From contig OY776130.1 in assembly GCA_963675135.1 (NCBI GenBank), positions 64,390,867 through 64,454,866 on the forward strand: a stretch of DNA of 64,000 bases. The letters are read 5' to 3'. Positions 13,901 to 24,780 of the stretch are shown here, one piece after another. Within the stretch, counting starts at the first letter, position 1. Each line of letters starts with the position of its first letter. The notes beneath the pieces are model-generated. The model was not told the DNA's origin. It made no database searches and worked only from the letters and a program-made list of their open reading frames with translations. Both the position numbers and the translations under genes were made by a program. This DNA is from Galeopsis tetrahit (lineage: Eukaryota; Streptophyta; Magnoliopsida; Lamiales; Lamiaceae).

Positions 13901-16900
13901 TAAAGAAATCAGAAAAACATACTCCGTATAACATAAAGTACACAATTTCAAGTACAGACATCATGCAATGAAAGATCAAGATTTGGTGATATAGCAAACT
14001 TAAATTGGAGTTTGATCATAGTACCTAAATCAGATACCTATCAAATATGAGAGCCCTCAAAGGCCTTTCTGCGGTATCCTGAGGAGGAGGGATCTTTTGA
14101 ACAATTGCACTAAGGATTTCATTGATACCTAATCCTTCCTACAAAATAACAGCAAATATTTGATATTTCACCAAAAATATCTGCACAAAGGATCTTTTAT
14201 TTACATAATTGCCTGTCTATTCCCACTATCATAGGAACACATTTAGACAAAAAACAAAGAGTCTTGGGAAATATTGACGGCTAAGGAGAAAGAGGAAAAT
14301 GATACCAACCTTTGCAGAGCAATAAATTGCATTGCTACAATCAAGACCAACGACCTATGAAAATAAGAAAAAAGGTTAAAACAGATGTACACTTTTTTGT
14401 CAAATATTTAGAGAATTCCATTATGGTAACCTCATAAATCAAGAGGGAGGACTATAGTAAGGTGGGAACACTTAATTAATGATAAAAATATGGCAGAGAG
14501 AAGAAAAAATTATCACCCAACAAATATAGAATTGTCTTCTTTAAGTTGAAGCACATAATGAATAACTGATGCACCAAAATAATGGGAAAACCTAGGAACA
14601 TTAATACATGTTTGAATTTCAAGTTCATGCTGTACTTAATTTATAGTTCTCATACCAACCTCTTCTATCTCTTGGGCAACACGTTCAGGCTCCGCACCTG
14701 GAAGATCTATCTTGTTCAAAACCTGCAGATTGAAAATGATTCAGAAGATTGAAAAACACATTAGCCATAGCTATTAGCTACCATAACTCAGCAAGTGCTA
14801 CACACAATAAAATAAGGTAATAGACAGCAAACTTTGATCAGGAGTACACTTCCCAATAAATAATACTCCCTCCGTCCAATTTCATTATTCCCACTTTCCT
14901 TTTTTAGTTGTCCAATTTTATTATGCCCATTCCCTTTATGGAAATAATACTATTCACACTACTTTATCTCCACCCTCCAACCATCACTTATTTACTCAAA
15001 TTGCCACTAACTTTATTCATTTTTCATAAACAATCACTTTACCTATAAATGGACCCCAGAACATCCCATCAAACCCCCAACTTATCTACTTTATACATAA
15101 ATTAATCAATATTCAATAAAACCCGTGCCCGGAGAAATTGGCATAATAAAATTGGACGGAGGGAGTAGTTCTCTAACATTATATGCATAAACTAAAATGC
15201 AGCACAGCAACTTCAATAATTTCCAAGGGAAATCTCAAAAGAATATAATGCATATCCTAATCATTGATCCCTAATAAACTTACCAAAACTGGGTACTCAG
15301 GGCAGAGATTCATTCATCAAAAGAAAGAAAACAAGAAGAATGAGCATACTCAGAACCTAAATGAATTTTGTTAGCCAACAACATGCTTTTGCAATCTACT
15401 CACCGAATTCAGTAGATATCTAATTATTGTTTAACATGAGGCACTTCACTAATGAGAGGGACTCTCTGTGTTCTAAAGTGATTAGCAGCAAGTATGGGCT
15501 ACAGGAAAATGGATGGGATGCAGGCCTAGCTGTTCGTACAACTTTTCGATGTCCGTGGAAGTTCACATCACGATATCAAGATTTTCAGTGGTATATATGC
15601 TCCATCTTGAGAGGGAGTGTTGAACATTAGTTTTTTTTTTTTATGCCTTGGTATCCCGGTCCAAGGACCAACTAATCCGGGGGACCTATCCCATCATCCA
15701 CTTGCGCGGGGCCCATTTAAAGCCAAAGCAAAGCTCTGTATGGACTGGCCCCTTAGAAATTGTTTGCACCTTAGGGGTTTCGAACCTGAGACCTAGAGAG
15801 GAGCACACTCCTACGTCCCAAGCCTACACCACTAGGCCAACTCCTTATAGTTGTCTTACTATCTTGTACAGTAGGAAGATCTTTTTAGTTCTGGTATTAC
15901 TTGTATTGGATTAACTCTAGGTTTATTTCTCCCACTATAAATACGGGAGCCTTGTACCTCAGTAATATGCACAAAATTCCCTAACTTTCTCTTTTACAAA
16001 AGGTATTTCACACCCATGTCCTTCATGACTTGTAAAAAAGAATATCAAGAAACGCTCCATGCAAGAAATAAAGATGGAGGCAAGAAATGAATCCTCCATG
16101 CAAACTTGACTCTGGTACTCATTATCTACCAGACCTAGTTTTGACCACCATTGGCTTTACATTTACAATCACTAGAGCTCCTAATGCTACTCTTGCGTTC
16201 TACCACCAACAAAAATCCTTGTTGAAAATCTCCTATACTTCATTGTAACATTTAGCCTTTCCTTTTCTGAGACTGTCTCTTTCGTGCTGAAGTAAATCTC
16301 TCAATTTATTTCAGCAGATTATATTTAAATTTATTATTAATCAGTGTTCATTATGCATTAATATGGATTTATTTACCATAACCTACCTCTATACGACTAA
16401 TAAACAAAAACTTGAGGTAAATCTGCAATTTAAAAACATGCAAGCTTCTATAAAGCATGCAGTCTAATGTACAGATTGTTATCCTTTGGCTTGCAAATTT
16501 TACAAAATAATTTAAAAGGTGGAAATGAATTATCACATAAACGCAGAACTTGGAAACATCAAACTTACTGGAATTATCTCAAGATTGCTTTCCAAGGCCA
16601 AATATACATTGGCCAATGTTTGGGCCTCCACTCCCTAAGAAAGGATATTAGACTTCAATTACACATGAATTATTATAAGATAGAGTAAAAGGTCGATTTT
16701 GGAAACTAGAAAGAATGCAGAGGCACCTGGGAGGCATCTACAACAAGAAGAGCACCTTCACAGGCAGCAAGAGAGCGAGAAACCTAAATATTTTCAGAAA
16801 TCATTATATTATACAAAATAAAGACATATTGGCCATTCAATGAAAAGAATAGATGATACACTTCCTTGAAATCAAAGAGTTATCTATTCTCTTCACTAAA

Positions 16901-18302
16901 CTCAGAAGGTTGCGACTGTTTGTCCATGTTTTATACTCCCTCCATTCCTTATTATATGTCTGATTATCCATCACACTTTATCTATTATTACTTGATGATA
17001 ACATAGACCACAGTTAATTAGAAGAAGATAATCAGTATTTATTAGGGGTATTAGTGGGAAAAATGGTATTTTTTGTTGATATTAGTAAAGTGACAAATAA
17101 TTAGGAACATCAATTTGAATAGAATCAGAAAAATAATTAGGAACAGGGGTAGTATACTTTTTTTATGAAAATTAAGAAACTTGATATAGTACGAAGGACA
17201 ATACCAATGCAACCAGAAACTCAATAGCAACTGATTGCTGACAGATTTAGGTAAGGAAAATAAACAACGTAAAGACATATGTATAATGAATAGAATAGTT
17301 GCCCAAAGATCATATTTTGAGTCAGAATATTTTAATATGGTTTTTCATTTCTCTTGTTTTTATCCTTTTCATGCCCAAAAAGGGAAAACACTCCAACTCG
17401 AGAGGGCATATATTTTCTCTCTCTTTTTTTTATCCTTTTCATGTCGAATAATTTAATATGGTTTTTCATTTCTTGAAAAGTTAGCATATATAACATTTTT
17501 TTTAAGGGCTAAAACTATAAAAAAATATTGTGAAAAACTGTTCTTGCAATAAGGATATGAAATGTTACAATGTACCTCATAAGAGAAATCAACATGACCC
17601 GGGGTATCTATAAGATTCAGGCAATAAGGTTCACCGTTATACATAAAACGCATCCGTGCAGCCTATTAAAAAAAAGGTGAAAGAATGGAAAATTCAGCAT
17701 TAAGTGGAAATGCTTGTAAAATCACTTTGACAAGCAACAATCACAGTTTTAAGAATTTCTGGCATAGGATTACTTATCCGACAGGACTCAATATTTATAA
17801 AATTAAAGGTGAAAAAATGAACTTAAAGCTAATTTCCCAAAATAAACAGAATGCAGTAGCACACAATAAATACCAATTGTAGGAGTAGTGAATACAACAT
17901 GCAAATGATGATCATACAGAAAGTATCATTTCAAGCTACGTTGGTTTTAGGTTGTTAAGACTATATATGACATTCAATTTAAAATCCCTATTTCTTGTGA
18001 AATTAAACTAAACTGAAAAAGAATTATGCTCTATCCAAATGTCAGTTTTTCATGTTGGAAAAGACAATTTAAGTTATTTTCCAACATTTTACTAGTTAGG
18101 CTGTTTTTGCAAACTCTATTGCCAGCTTATAAAGTCACTTTTTTTTTCAAAAGCTATGAGGAGTATCTTTTGGAAACGAGTAACTCTAATTTGAAGAGTA
18201 TGCAAACACCTCTTTAGTATTACAAGAGCTCATATCATTTAATCTAGATAACTAAGTGTGTGTTTGCAAACTCAACTTCATGGAATGAATCACTTTATAG
18301 TT

Positions 18303-18334
<32 letters not shown>

Positions 18335-19404
18335 TTATGCATTGTTCACAACCACTTTTTTAATAGCTTAATATCTAATTTGTCAAATCAGCTGAGACCA
18401 GCTTTTCAATTCTCCAAAAGCAATTTTATGTCTACCACTCAAATATTCTAATAAAATTGGTTTTTTTGCAAACACGTCGACATCTTAAAATTGTGTTAAA
18501 TGGTTTATTTCCAAACACTCCTCAATTTTAATTTTGCTACAAAAATCAATTAAAATCATTTCTTAAAAGAAGAATTATTTGCAAACACTCCTAACTTAAG
18601 GCTACATCTGATTTAGGCACATGCATCAGTGTAAATGTGTAGTGTAAACGAATTAATAAATATCACACATCAACTACTGGCTGCAGAGAAATAGCTTAGA
18701 TATAGATAAACCAGCAAATAAGCATTTTGCAACACAATATAATTCAACTACTAAATCATTTAGCGACCAAGGCAGCATACACACAGAAGACATGAGTACC
18801 TGCAATTTGATGGTGATACCTCGCTCTCTCTCCAAGTCCATATTATCAAGAAACTGTTCCTTCATTTCTCTTTTCTCCACTGTGCCAGTCACCTGCAGAA
18901 GTTTATCTGCCAACGTCGATTTCCCATGATCTATATGGGCTATAATGCAGAAGTTCCTTATCCTGGATGAAGGCACCTGCAGTGTCAAATAAATATATCC
19001 ATTCAACCACACCACAAACTACACAATAATAAAAACAAAAAACAACCTCTCCCCAAGGTACCAAAATTTCTGACAGTTCATTTTTATAATTCTCTAATTT
19101 AAGAAGAAACCGGCAGAAGGAGGATTTGGACCTTCATTAGACGGTCTTTGCCCGCCGCATGACCGGCAATTTCAAGGTCGGCGGGGGAAGGGGGTGCTCC
19201 ACTGGTGCCAGTAGCTTGGGCGCAGACCTTGGAACAACGACGCCGTTTCTGGTAGTTCAAACCGACGAATCTACTACGAGTGGATGATAAGCATTGTTCT
19301 TCTGTAGGATAAAAATGAAATCCAATATTGTTGTTCAAAGTAAAAGAAGAGTGAGGGCGGCGGTTGGGGAACGAAAGGAGGTTGTAGGCGGGAGTTGCCG
19401 CCAT
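1912..19404 (-). CDS. LEPA: Chloroplast elongation factor 4 (LEPA/EF4/GUF1-type GTPase), 22 exons
   Basis: Encodes the plastid translation factor LepA (EF4), a ribosome-dependent GTPase that back-translocates or remodels stalled ribosomes. I traced 22 exons: 19132-19404, 18800-18976, 17576-17662, 16727-16783, 16569-16634, 14660-14722, 14310-14354, 14038-14138, 13162-13258, 12149-12220, 11252-11406, 11113-11170, 9118-9198, 8942-9028, 8061-8132, 7841-7975, 6839-6912, 4548-4635, 4380-4457, 2960-3035, 2327-2367, 1912-2007. They sum to 2,079 nt, in frame, giving 692 aa; all introns are GT-AG. Residues 1-91 (exon 1) are Ser/Arg-rich and non-conserved, fitting a transit peptide. G-motifs are intact: AHIDHGKST (104-112), DTPGH (169-173), NKID (223-226), SAK (254-256). 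The LepA-specific C-terminal part is complete, with GGDISRKKKLLKKQAEGKKR near the end. Introns total about 15.4 kb and carry many repeats. No damage seen; likely functional. Confidence 0.96.
2557..2808. repeat. Tandem duplication in a LEPA intron
   Basis: A segment beginning aagtcctatcccaaacaac (about 2560) recurs near 2700 with the same order of landmarks: caacaattg.cgtttccc, tatggtccct.tggatgccc, acaacgcgatataaataag. The offset is about 135 bp and identity is high, so the copy is fairly recent. Confidence 0.75.
3430..3600 (-). mobile_element. 3'-end fragment of an L1-type LINE
   Basis: A poly-T run followed by ...acttttattgcaaaaatagg and agatccctag matches, landmark for landmark, the segment at 7255-7400 (cttttattgcatcaatatgg, agaaatccctag, ttacatat, agttcctag, gcactatgactcagaga). 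Both look like minus-strand LINE 3' ends with the poly-A read as poly-T. Confidence 0.5.
3627..4290. repeat. Foldback (inverted-repeat) element in a LEPA intron
   Basis: The stretch 3627-3790 (gagtagggtaggattttcac, ttatgtaaaatcgatgtgta, gtattattatattattgttg) is largely the reverse complement of 4090-4250 (acacattgatttgatataaa, ccccaccctactc). A further related arm lies at 6535-6604. The ends read tgtttgttttggg and cccaaaataaacaca. Class unclear; hAT or PIF-like MITEs are possible. Confidence 0.55.
4823..5249. mobile_element. Stowaway-type MITE enlarged by an internal 74-bp tandem repeat
   Basis: Terminal CTCCCACCGTCCC and the complement of CTCCCTTCGTCCC, flanked by TA (4821-4822, 5250-5251). 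The centre, 4894-5165, consists of about 3.5 copies of a 74-bp unit (aataatagatgtagtac, gtgatgtgatta, ggagagagag, gagtatgaaatgaagtatga), plus a (GA)n run. The expansion explains its length of about 427 bp against 230-300 bp for the other copies here. Confidence 0.8.
6202..6485. mobile_element. Stowaway-type MITE
   Basis: 284 bp, with CTCCCTCAATCCTTCAAAAG at one end and the complement of CTCCCTCTATCCCTTAAAAG at the other, flanked by TA (6200-6201 and 6486-6487). Lies in the LEPA intron between the exons at 4548-4635 and 6839-6912. Confidence 0.82.
7237..7510 (-). mobile_element. 3'-end fragment of an L1-type LINE nested in the foldback
   Basis: Begins with a ttatttatttattgataag tail and continues through landmarks shared with 3430-3600, ending around ctgtctattcctctcacccc. 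In minus orientation the final part reads as the WG.W..R-type C-terminal region common in plant LINE ORF2 tails. Confidence 0.5.
7531..7603. repeat. 36-bp tandem duplication
   Basis: The string aaaatgactagcacaaaat followed by agatctaaaaattag occurs twice back to back in the LEPA intron. Confidence 0.75.
9423..9790. mobile_element. Foldback MITE in a LEPA intron
   Basis: The left arm (ggcttagttgttgctaaaat, caccacctt, tttaatctaaacttttgag) is inverted at the right end (ctcaaaagttt-like, agattagattgcaatttgcg, gaggtgatgattttaacagc). Related foldback arms occur at 61742-62098 (same caatttaatctaaacttt and ggtttagattagattgcaa landmarks), so it is a multicopy family. Confidence 0.65.
10185..10460 (+). 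mobile_element. C-terminal remnant of a LINE ORF2 plus 3' UTR
   Basis: Plus strand reads DASESMNKIWDRIKHRVALW and then AVSHSVFKGLSLSDLLGI in one frame, the style of the extreme C-terminus of plant L1-type ORF2. It is followed by a repeated agtaagtcatagag.ttgtaagg segment and ttttgcaataaaatctttg before a short T/A-rich tail. Confidence 0.6.
11678..11938. mobile_element. Stowaway-type MITE
   Basis: 261 bp with ends GTCCCTCCTATTCAAAATAT and the complement of CTCTCTCCTATTCATAATAT, flanked by TA (11676-11677, 11939-11940). Sits in a LEPA intron. Confidence 0.78.
13358..13646. mobile_element. Foldback MITE with probable 8-bp target duplication
   Basis: Inverted arms of about 85 bp: left has cttgtaactttgatgatatt, atgaaaatgccctgtaact and ttatacgaaaatgcctcg; the right end carries their complements. 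AAATTTGA stands directly outside both ends (13350-13357 and 13647-13654), which would be an 8-bp target duplication as for hAT-type elements. Confidence 0.65.
14866..15165. mobile_element. Stowaway-type MITE
   Basis: 300 bp, ends CTCCCTCCGTCCAATTT and its exact complement AAATTGGACGGAGGGAG, flanked by TA at 14864-14865 and 15166-15167. One of the best-preserved copies in the window. Confidence 0.9.
15427..15617 (+). pseudogene. LINE ORF2 (zf-RVT region) fragment
   Basis: Plus-strand frame reads FTNERDSLCSKVISSKYGLQ, ENGWDAGLAVRTTFRCPWK, the hallmark spacing of the segment before the zinc-binding RT-associated domain in plant LINE ORF2 (LW..VI..KYG...NGW). Both ends are missing; it abuts the LTR that follows. 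Confidence 0.6.
15618..15998 (+). mobile_element. LTR of a copia-type element (solo or 3' remnant), interrupted by a SINE
   Basis: Purine-rich GAGAGGGAG precedes TGTTGAACATTAG; after the SINE the LTR resumes as ttgtcttactatcttgtaca and contains a TATA-like ctataaatac before ending around cttttaca. TGTTGA...ACA ends and the upstream polypurine tract are typical of plant Ty1/copia LTRs. No element body is present on either side. Confidence 0.55.
15631..15848 (-). mobile_element. tRNA-derived SINE
   Basis: In minus orientation it begins aaggagttggcctagtggtg (A box TGGCCTAGTGG) and has an exact B-box-like GGTTCGAAACC about 45 nt downstream, the spacing of an internal RNA polymerase III promoter. 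It ends in a run of A (plus-strand T run 15631-15642). The body is clearly more GC-rich than its surroundings. Inserted inside the copia LTR. Confidence 0.8.
16936..17200. mobile_element. Degenerate Stowaway-like MITE
   Basis: Left end CTCCCTCCATTCCTTATTAT follows a TA; the right end (atatagtacgaaggac) is only a weak complement. Lies in the LEPA intron between 16783 and 17576. Confidence 0.4.
18304..18333. repeat. (AT)n(AC)n microsatellite
   Basis: Alternating TA followed by AC dinucleotides in the LEPA intron after exon 2. Confidence 0.85.
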
Positions 19405-20008
19405 TTACGAGCAGCGAGGAGATAGAGTGGCCCCTTTTGTTTTTGGGTTGGGGGATAAAAATTCTACTCAGCCAATTTAGGGGGGAGGAGGGAGGGTGCT
19501 GTTTGTTAGCTTCTCAGCCACAAAACAGGGCAAGTGGCAACGGCTAACATTTAGCCTAATGCCTTACCTGGTCTCGTGTATTGCCTTGAGATGAAATTGA
19601 GAGAGAGTGAGAATGCGGTTAAAACTTAAAACATATGCTATTTTTTCTAATAAAATACTCTTTTCATTTCATATTATTTATTATTTTTAACTTAATAATT
19701 CAAAATATTTGTATATGTATGTAAAGGTCATTAATATTATTGTGAAAATTTTAATGTACTTAAGATTTAGTGTAATTAATTTTGAAATATTTATCAGAAA
19801 AAATTTAATATAATCAATTCTAACCAACCATAAATAATCCAGATGTTTGAGTGTAAATCTGAAAAAATTGTACATTGAAATACTAACAAATGTACATATA
19901 TTAGAAATAAGTTTTTTTTACCTTCAATCAAACTTTACATTACATTATGAACGTGGGAGAATTTGGGTGTAGAGAATAAAATAAGAAGTTTTTCAAGCAA
20001 AAAAGATA
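19405..20008. promoter_or_regulatory. LEPA upstream region
   Basis: Sequence upstream of the LEPA start codon. The first ~200 bp are comparatively GC-rich, the rest strongly AT-rich. I see no convincing TATA element, and no gene. Confidence 0.35.
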
Positions 20009-20281
20009 CTCCCTCCGTTGAATTTGCACACTTTCTATAAATGGATGTCTCATATCAATTTGCACACTCCATAAAAAGAAATATCTTCATAATCTCCACC
20101 CTCAAAATATACTCTTATTTACTCATATGTCATTACATTTTCACACTCAATCTACTTTTTACTTTACTTTATTCATAAAACTTTACAAAACTACCCAAAA
20201 CATCACTCATTACACCTTTTCTTACACATTTCTTAAATTGTGTGTCCACCAAATGTGCAAGTTTCTATGGGACGGAGGGAG
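20009..20281. mobile_element. Stowaway-type MITE (subfamily A)
   Basis: 273 bp, CTCCCTCCGTTGAATTTGCA to the complement of CTCCCTCCGTCCCATAGAAA, with TA at both flanks (20007-20008, 20282-20283). The interior (tttgcacactttctataaatg) is shared with the copy at 27847-28128, so both belong to one subfamily. Confidence 0.88.
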
Positions 20282-20283
20282 TA

Positions 20284-20930
20284 CAACATTCCTCTGAATT
20301 GAAGAGGATTGGAAAACTTTTTTTTTTTTTTTAATTATTTTCGTTGCCCATAAAACTGGTTAAATACTTAAATGGGTTGAAGCTGAAAAACCTATATTAG
20401 TCGGTAACCTGACCATATTTGATACTCCACTTGTATTTTAATAATTCTCCAGACAGAATAAGATCAATTTCATATACGACAACATCAATTTCATTCCAAT
20501 AACCATTTTTGTTTATCAGTTTGGTTAGATCAAGTTAGACAGATTAAATTCCTAAATAATTTGGCAAACCAAGAAAAAACATTTATGATAATGATCGTAC
20601 TTCCCATTATCAACCAGATTATACCCTATACCATTCTTCAATACTATCATTACCATTCTTATTTTCACCCCTTACAACAAACCAAGCAACCCCTTAAATT
20701 TCATCTTTTCCTAATTTCATTTCATTTATGATATAATCAAGAGCTTCTCTCTTCTACAAACAAAATAAAGACATAAAGCACTTGATATCACAGCGAGAGC
20801 AACAAAAAGAAAGTAGTGGTAACATATTTTTAAATCAACAATAACAGCATATGAAACTGCAAATCCTTTTTCGGAGAAGGACGAATAAACTACTGCTCCT
20901 ATCAAATAGGATTTGATACAAGGAATGGAT
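20284..20930. other. Intergenic, PEN-2 3' flank
   Basis: AT-rich sequence between the MITE and the PEN-2 stop codon; presumably includes the PEN-2 3' UTR near 20760-20930. No other gene seen. Confidence 0.4.
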
Positions 20931-22437
20931 CTAGATCCACCCTGTTAAGCCATATTTTTCTGCAACATTATACATTACCAATTCCCTCCAAACACTGCCA
21001 AACAGCTTCTCCTCTCCAATAGCAAAAGTAAGAGCCCATGAAGATAGAATCGTTGTGAAGAGGAGGAAACCGATTGCTGACCCAACAAGATCTGTGGATG
21101 TACTTAAAATTTTAAATATACTGGATTGCAAATAACAAATATTGAAAGATAATAACTAAAATTGAAGATGCTAATCTAACAAGTGGACTGTAAAACAAAA
21201 AGGGTTAAAAAGTTGTAAGAAGAATAAGCTTCTATTCGAGTGAATGTATGCAATGGGAAGGCTATCTCTTGCTAGACTTGTGTGCCATTAACAGGGAAAG
21301 TAAATATAAACCAGTGTAATCCGGGTGACTAAGTATGAGATATTTTATACGTGTTAGGATAGGAAGACTTCAGACGTAGAAATCACCAACACCCAAGACA
21401 GCACCTTCTGAGGGAGTGCTTGGTTCAAATTCTCCAATGGGAATGGGAATCATCAATAGTGAATTAGAATGAGAATGAAAGTTATATTTAGTGTATTGCT
21501 CTAATCTTGGAACATTTTGGGACAAATAATGATTGCTGATTGAGGAATAGTGAAATGATTATAGGGGACGAGGTAGATAATCAAAATGAGGCAATGATTA
21601 ACTAATTTTGAGTCTCAATAACTATGATGAAGGTGAATTGATCATCCTTTATTCTATATTCATTTCCATTACCATTCTCATTGAAGAATTACAAACTAAG
21701 TGCCCCCTGAATAAAATACAAATAGTAATAAGATTTCAGTTGCCCATAACATCCCAACACTCTCTTGTAAGAGACAAATTTCATCAATTAGTTCTAACGA
21801 GAAAATGCAAATGGGGTTAGTCATAAATGGTTAAGATGCATTTAAATTAGAACCAACCAACAAGTCATTTAGCATTACACTATCTCACGCAGGAATTTAT
21901 CATTTACTACATTCTATTGAATTTTTCATGCCAAGGTAAACTACAAACCTGCATTTTAAATTAAATAAAAAAAACGATACTTAGCAAACGTATTCAACCA
22001 AAAACCTTCAGGAATCCAAAACTCTTCCGAAGCAATTAGGTAGAAACATTTGTAAAACAACACTCAAGGGAAAGCCTAAATTAAATCAATATATTAAACC
22101 ATTAATAAGCAGACACAGAAAAAAGTGGGGAAAAGGACTTACAGCGGCGGAGGCGGGGGTCAGAGTGATGAGAATGGGGGTGACGAAGGACGGGCCAGAA
22201 ATAGAAGCAATTTAGGGCCCATAGGAAAGGCAGGCACAAAAATCCCAATTTGAAGAATCTGCGTGCGTAGGTCAGCGAATCATCGTGTGAGAGGCCGAGC
22301 GAGCCATCGATCGTGGGCCATTCCGGCCGGCCCGATCTTCTCGAGTCGTCAGAGGTAGTGGTGGTCGAAAGAATGCTCGCAGCGGCCGGGTTGGGGTTGC
22401 GATTGGAGGACGGAAGGCCTGTAGAGTCACTGTCCAT
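20931..22437 (-). CDS. PEN2: Gamma-secretase subunit PEN-2
   Basis: PEN-2 is the smallest subunit of gamma-secretase, the intramembrane aspartyl protease complex with presenilin, nicastrin and APH-1; it stabilises the complex and promotes presenilin endoproteolysis. Exons 22143-22437 and 21091-21142-side end 20931-21091 (295 + 161 nt) join in frame across a GT-AG intron for 151 aa. The N-terminal ~45 residues are Ser/Thr/Pro/Asn-rich. The conserved core begins with PTIDGSLGL, then LTYARRFFKLGFLCLPFLW and NCFYFWPVLRH (first hydrophobic region), a Ser/His-rich linker, and AIGFLLFTTILSSWALTF (second membrane segment), ending GLTGWI. This matches plant PEN-2 (Arabidopsis protein of 146 aa) almost throughout. 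I chose the ATG at 22435-22437 because the upstream extension to 22560 is not conserved. Exon 2 is 20931-21091. It follows LEPA's 5' end on the same strand, 1.5 kb away. Confidence 0.93.
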
Positions 22438-22689
22438 TGACACAATCAACTGTTTGTTTGGGTGTAAAAATGATTTGTTCAGGAGTTTAGTTTCACGCCA
22501 ATCACAATCCAAAATCCTCAAAAGGGGCACGGTTAACTTTGTAGACCGATAGTTTTGCATTTTAAAATTTGATTTTAATGTTTTGATTAAAAATTATTTT
22601 AAATTTTGATTTTAATGTTTTGATTAAAAATTATAATTTCTCATAAAGAAATGAGTTGACTTTTGTGTATAATTTGTTTTAACATGGAG

Positions 22690-23110
22690 TATGCAAAGTA
22701 TAGTTCAGATCGATCAACCTGATCGAACCAAACCAAACCATTTAATGTGGTTCGATTTTTTATTTACGGTTCGATTTATGATTTTCAGAATTGATTTTTT
22801 TTAGTATGATTTAGTTTACAGTAATGAAAAAACCGAATCGAACCAAACCGAACTAATATTATATATATAATGAAAAAATTGAGGGACAGCTTCCAAACTC
22901 AATTGCTCAAAGGCCTGTCTATTTTTCTTCTATTTTATTAAGATTGTGTTTTACTTTTTTATTAATTATTGTGTAGGGTTAAAATGAGCAAAATTACGGT
23001 TCGATCAAAACCGATTGAACCGTCCGAAATATTATGGTTTCAAATCGAACGATTTTTATAAATACGGTTTAGTTTACGGTTTTGAAAAAAAAAGAACGAT
23101 TTATATTTTG
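22690..23110. repeat. AACCGAA/TTCGGTT-rich repeat
   Basis: Recurring aaccaaaccaaacc, ggttcgattt, aaaccgaatcgaacc and tacggtttagtttacggttt motifs on both strands form a low-complexity self-complementary block. It resembles interiors of plant hAT-type MITEs, but I could not find ends or a target duplication. Confidence 0.4.
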
Positions 23111-23260
23111 GCAAACTGTCTGTTGCACATAGACATTTGTGTTGAGAATATTGTGAGAGTGGAATTTATAAAAAGTTTTCCATTTTAAGGGTGTGTAAGT
23201 TATTATGGAACGTCCCGAAACAAAAGCGTGGAAGTAATTGCGAAACGGAAGGAGTAATAA

Positions 23261-24772
23261 AATAGATAATATTCCCTAATAGAGTCATTTCTATAGAGTA
23301 TTAAGCAAGTAAAACCTACAACTTTCAAAATTTTATAATAGAGTCAAATTAGTGTCAAAAACCCTTAAATACCCTTAATATTCATATACCTCCTTAATTT
23401 CTATATTTGAACATTTAATTCGAATTTTAAATTCATAATTATGGTCAGCCAATTAATTCGGGGGAGTTATAGGCATAACTTGACAAATTCTTGACTTTCC
23501 CAAATCGAATTCTTAAAATTCATCTCCATCATCGGTTTCTGGGCTGAGGGGGCGATTACGATTTAATTCAATCGCTGCAAATTGGTGAAAACGCGAAGCT
23601 GTTTTTGTTTGGAAGATCGTGGGTGAATGTCATCATCGGTTTCTGGGCTGAAGGAGCGGTTACAATATTCTGGAATCGCTGCAATTGGGAAGAACACACC
23701 GATGCATTTTGGGAAGAACGAAGGAGAATTCACCATTGTGTTGTTGGGCTGCAGAAATGATTCAATCTATGCTGCCATTGATGCGATTTGGGAAAAATCA
23801 CAAACGGTTAGTCTTAATTTCTACTATTGTTGATGAGCTTTGTTCGAAATCTGCCATTGTTGATGCGATTGGTGCGAATTCGTCCACTGTTCACGCTATT
23901 AAAACTGGAGTTTCTAGAGTCCATTGGTGAACGTTCACTGCTGGAATTGTTAATCTTTGCTTGGAAGAATTCAGATCTGCAATCACGGTTTTTGTAGGAG
24001 TTTGTTCGTGTTAATTGAGGATCAATTTCTGCAAATTGGGCAGAACACGAATATGCGAAATCTGCAAGTGTTAACACCAGAAAAGCTGGTGTTCCTCAAT
24101 ATTCTTTGCTGGAATTTCTGAAGAATTTATGTCCTGCAATCACAGTCTATTGTTGGATGTTGCTCGTGTGAGTTTCATTTTTGTGTTCGTGACTGAAGAA
24201 GTGAATCATTTCATCTTTTATTCGCTGAAAATTGGGAGGTGCAACCCGACGTTGAAAGAATTACCGGTTAGTATTTTTTTGAGCAAGAATCGCCCTAATT
24301 ATTACGTCTTTAGGGTGCAACTTAGTACTCAGGGATTAGGTGAAAAAAAGGAGAAGTTATGGATACAACAACTTGACATGGAGGTGAACATTAGATATGC
24401 ACATTACCGTATGCATGTATACATGCATATCGTATAGTGAATTTCACATATGCACATATGTAAAATGCATGTACCCCGTTTTCCTTGCATATTAATATGC
24501 ATATCCATGTATGAACCTTTTTTGAAGCTTATAAACTCATAATTTTATTATAACCCATTTCTACATACCAAAATTCATTTCACTGTTCATATTAAACTTC
24601 ATAATCTATATTCATATATGTATGCATATTCAAATAACCGGTAACTGCATCCACTATGACACGCTTATTTAGTCTTTTTGTGTTTTAATTGTGTTATGAG
24701 TATTTTGGTTGTAATTTAATTCTGGATCATAAAATGCAGATTTTATACCTTTATTTATTTTGGGAAAGTAAT
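23261..24772. other. Unassigned region with diverged internal repeats
   Basis: No coding frame I would defend. From 23525 to 24130 the phrases ggtttctgggctga, ggaatcgctgcaaattgg, gaagaacac, gccattgttgatgcgat and ctggaatt recur in diverged form. It could be a decayed transposon 5' region or an old exon. From 24390 to 24520 there is a cluster of ATGCATAT and CATATG palindromic words. Confidence 0.35.
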
Positions 24773-24780
24773 ACTTCAGC

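Noticed and set aside
18026..18217. Small open frames in LEPA introns
   Set aside because: Intronic AT-rich sequence with no conserved features; LEPA exon chain explains the coding potential here.
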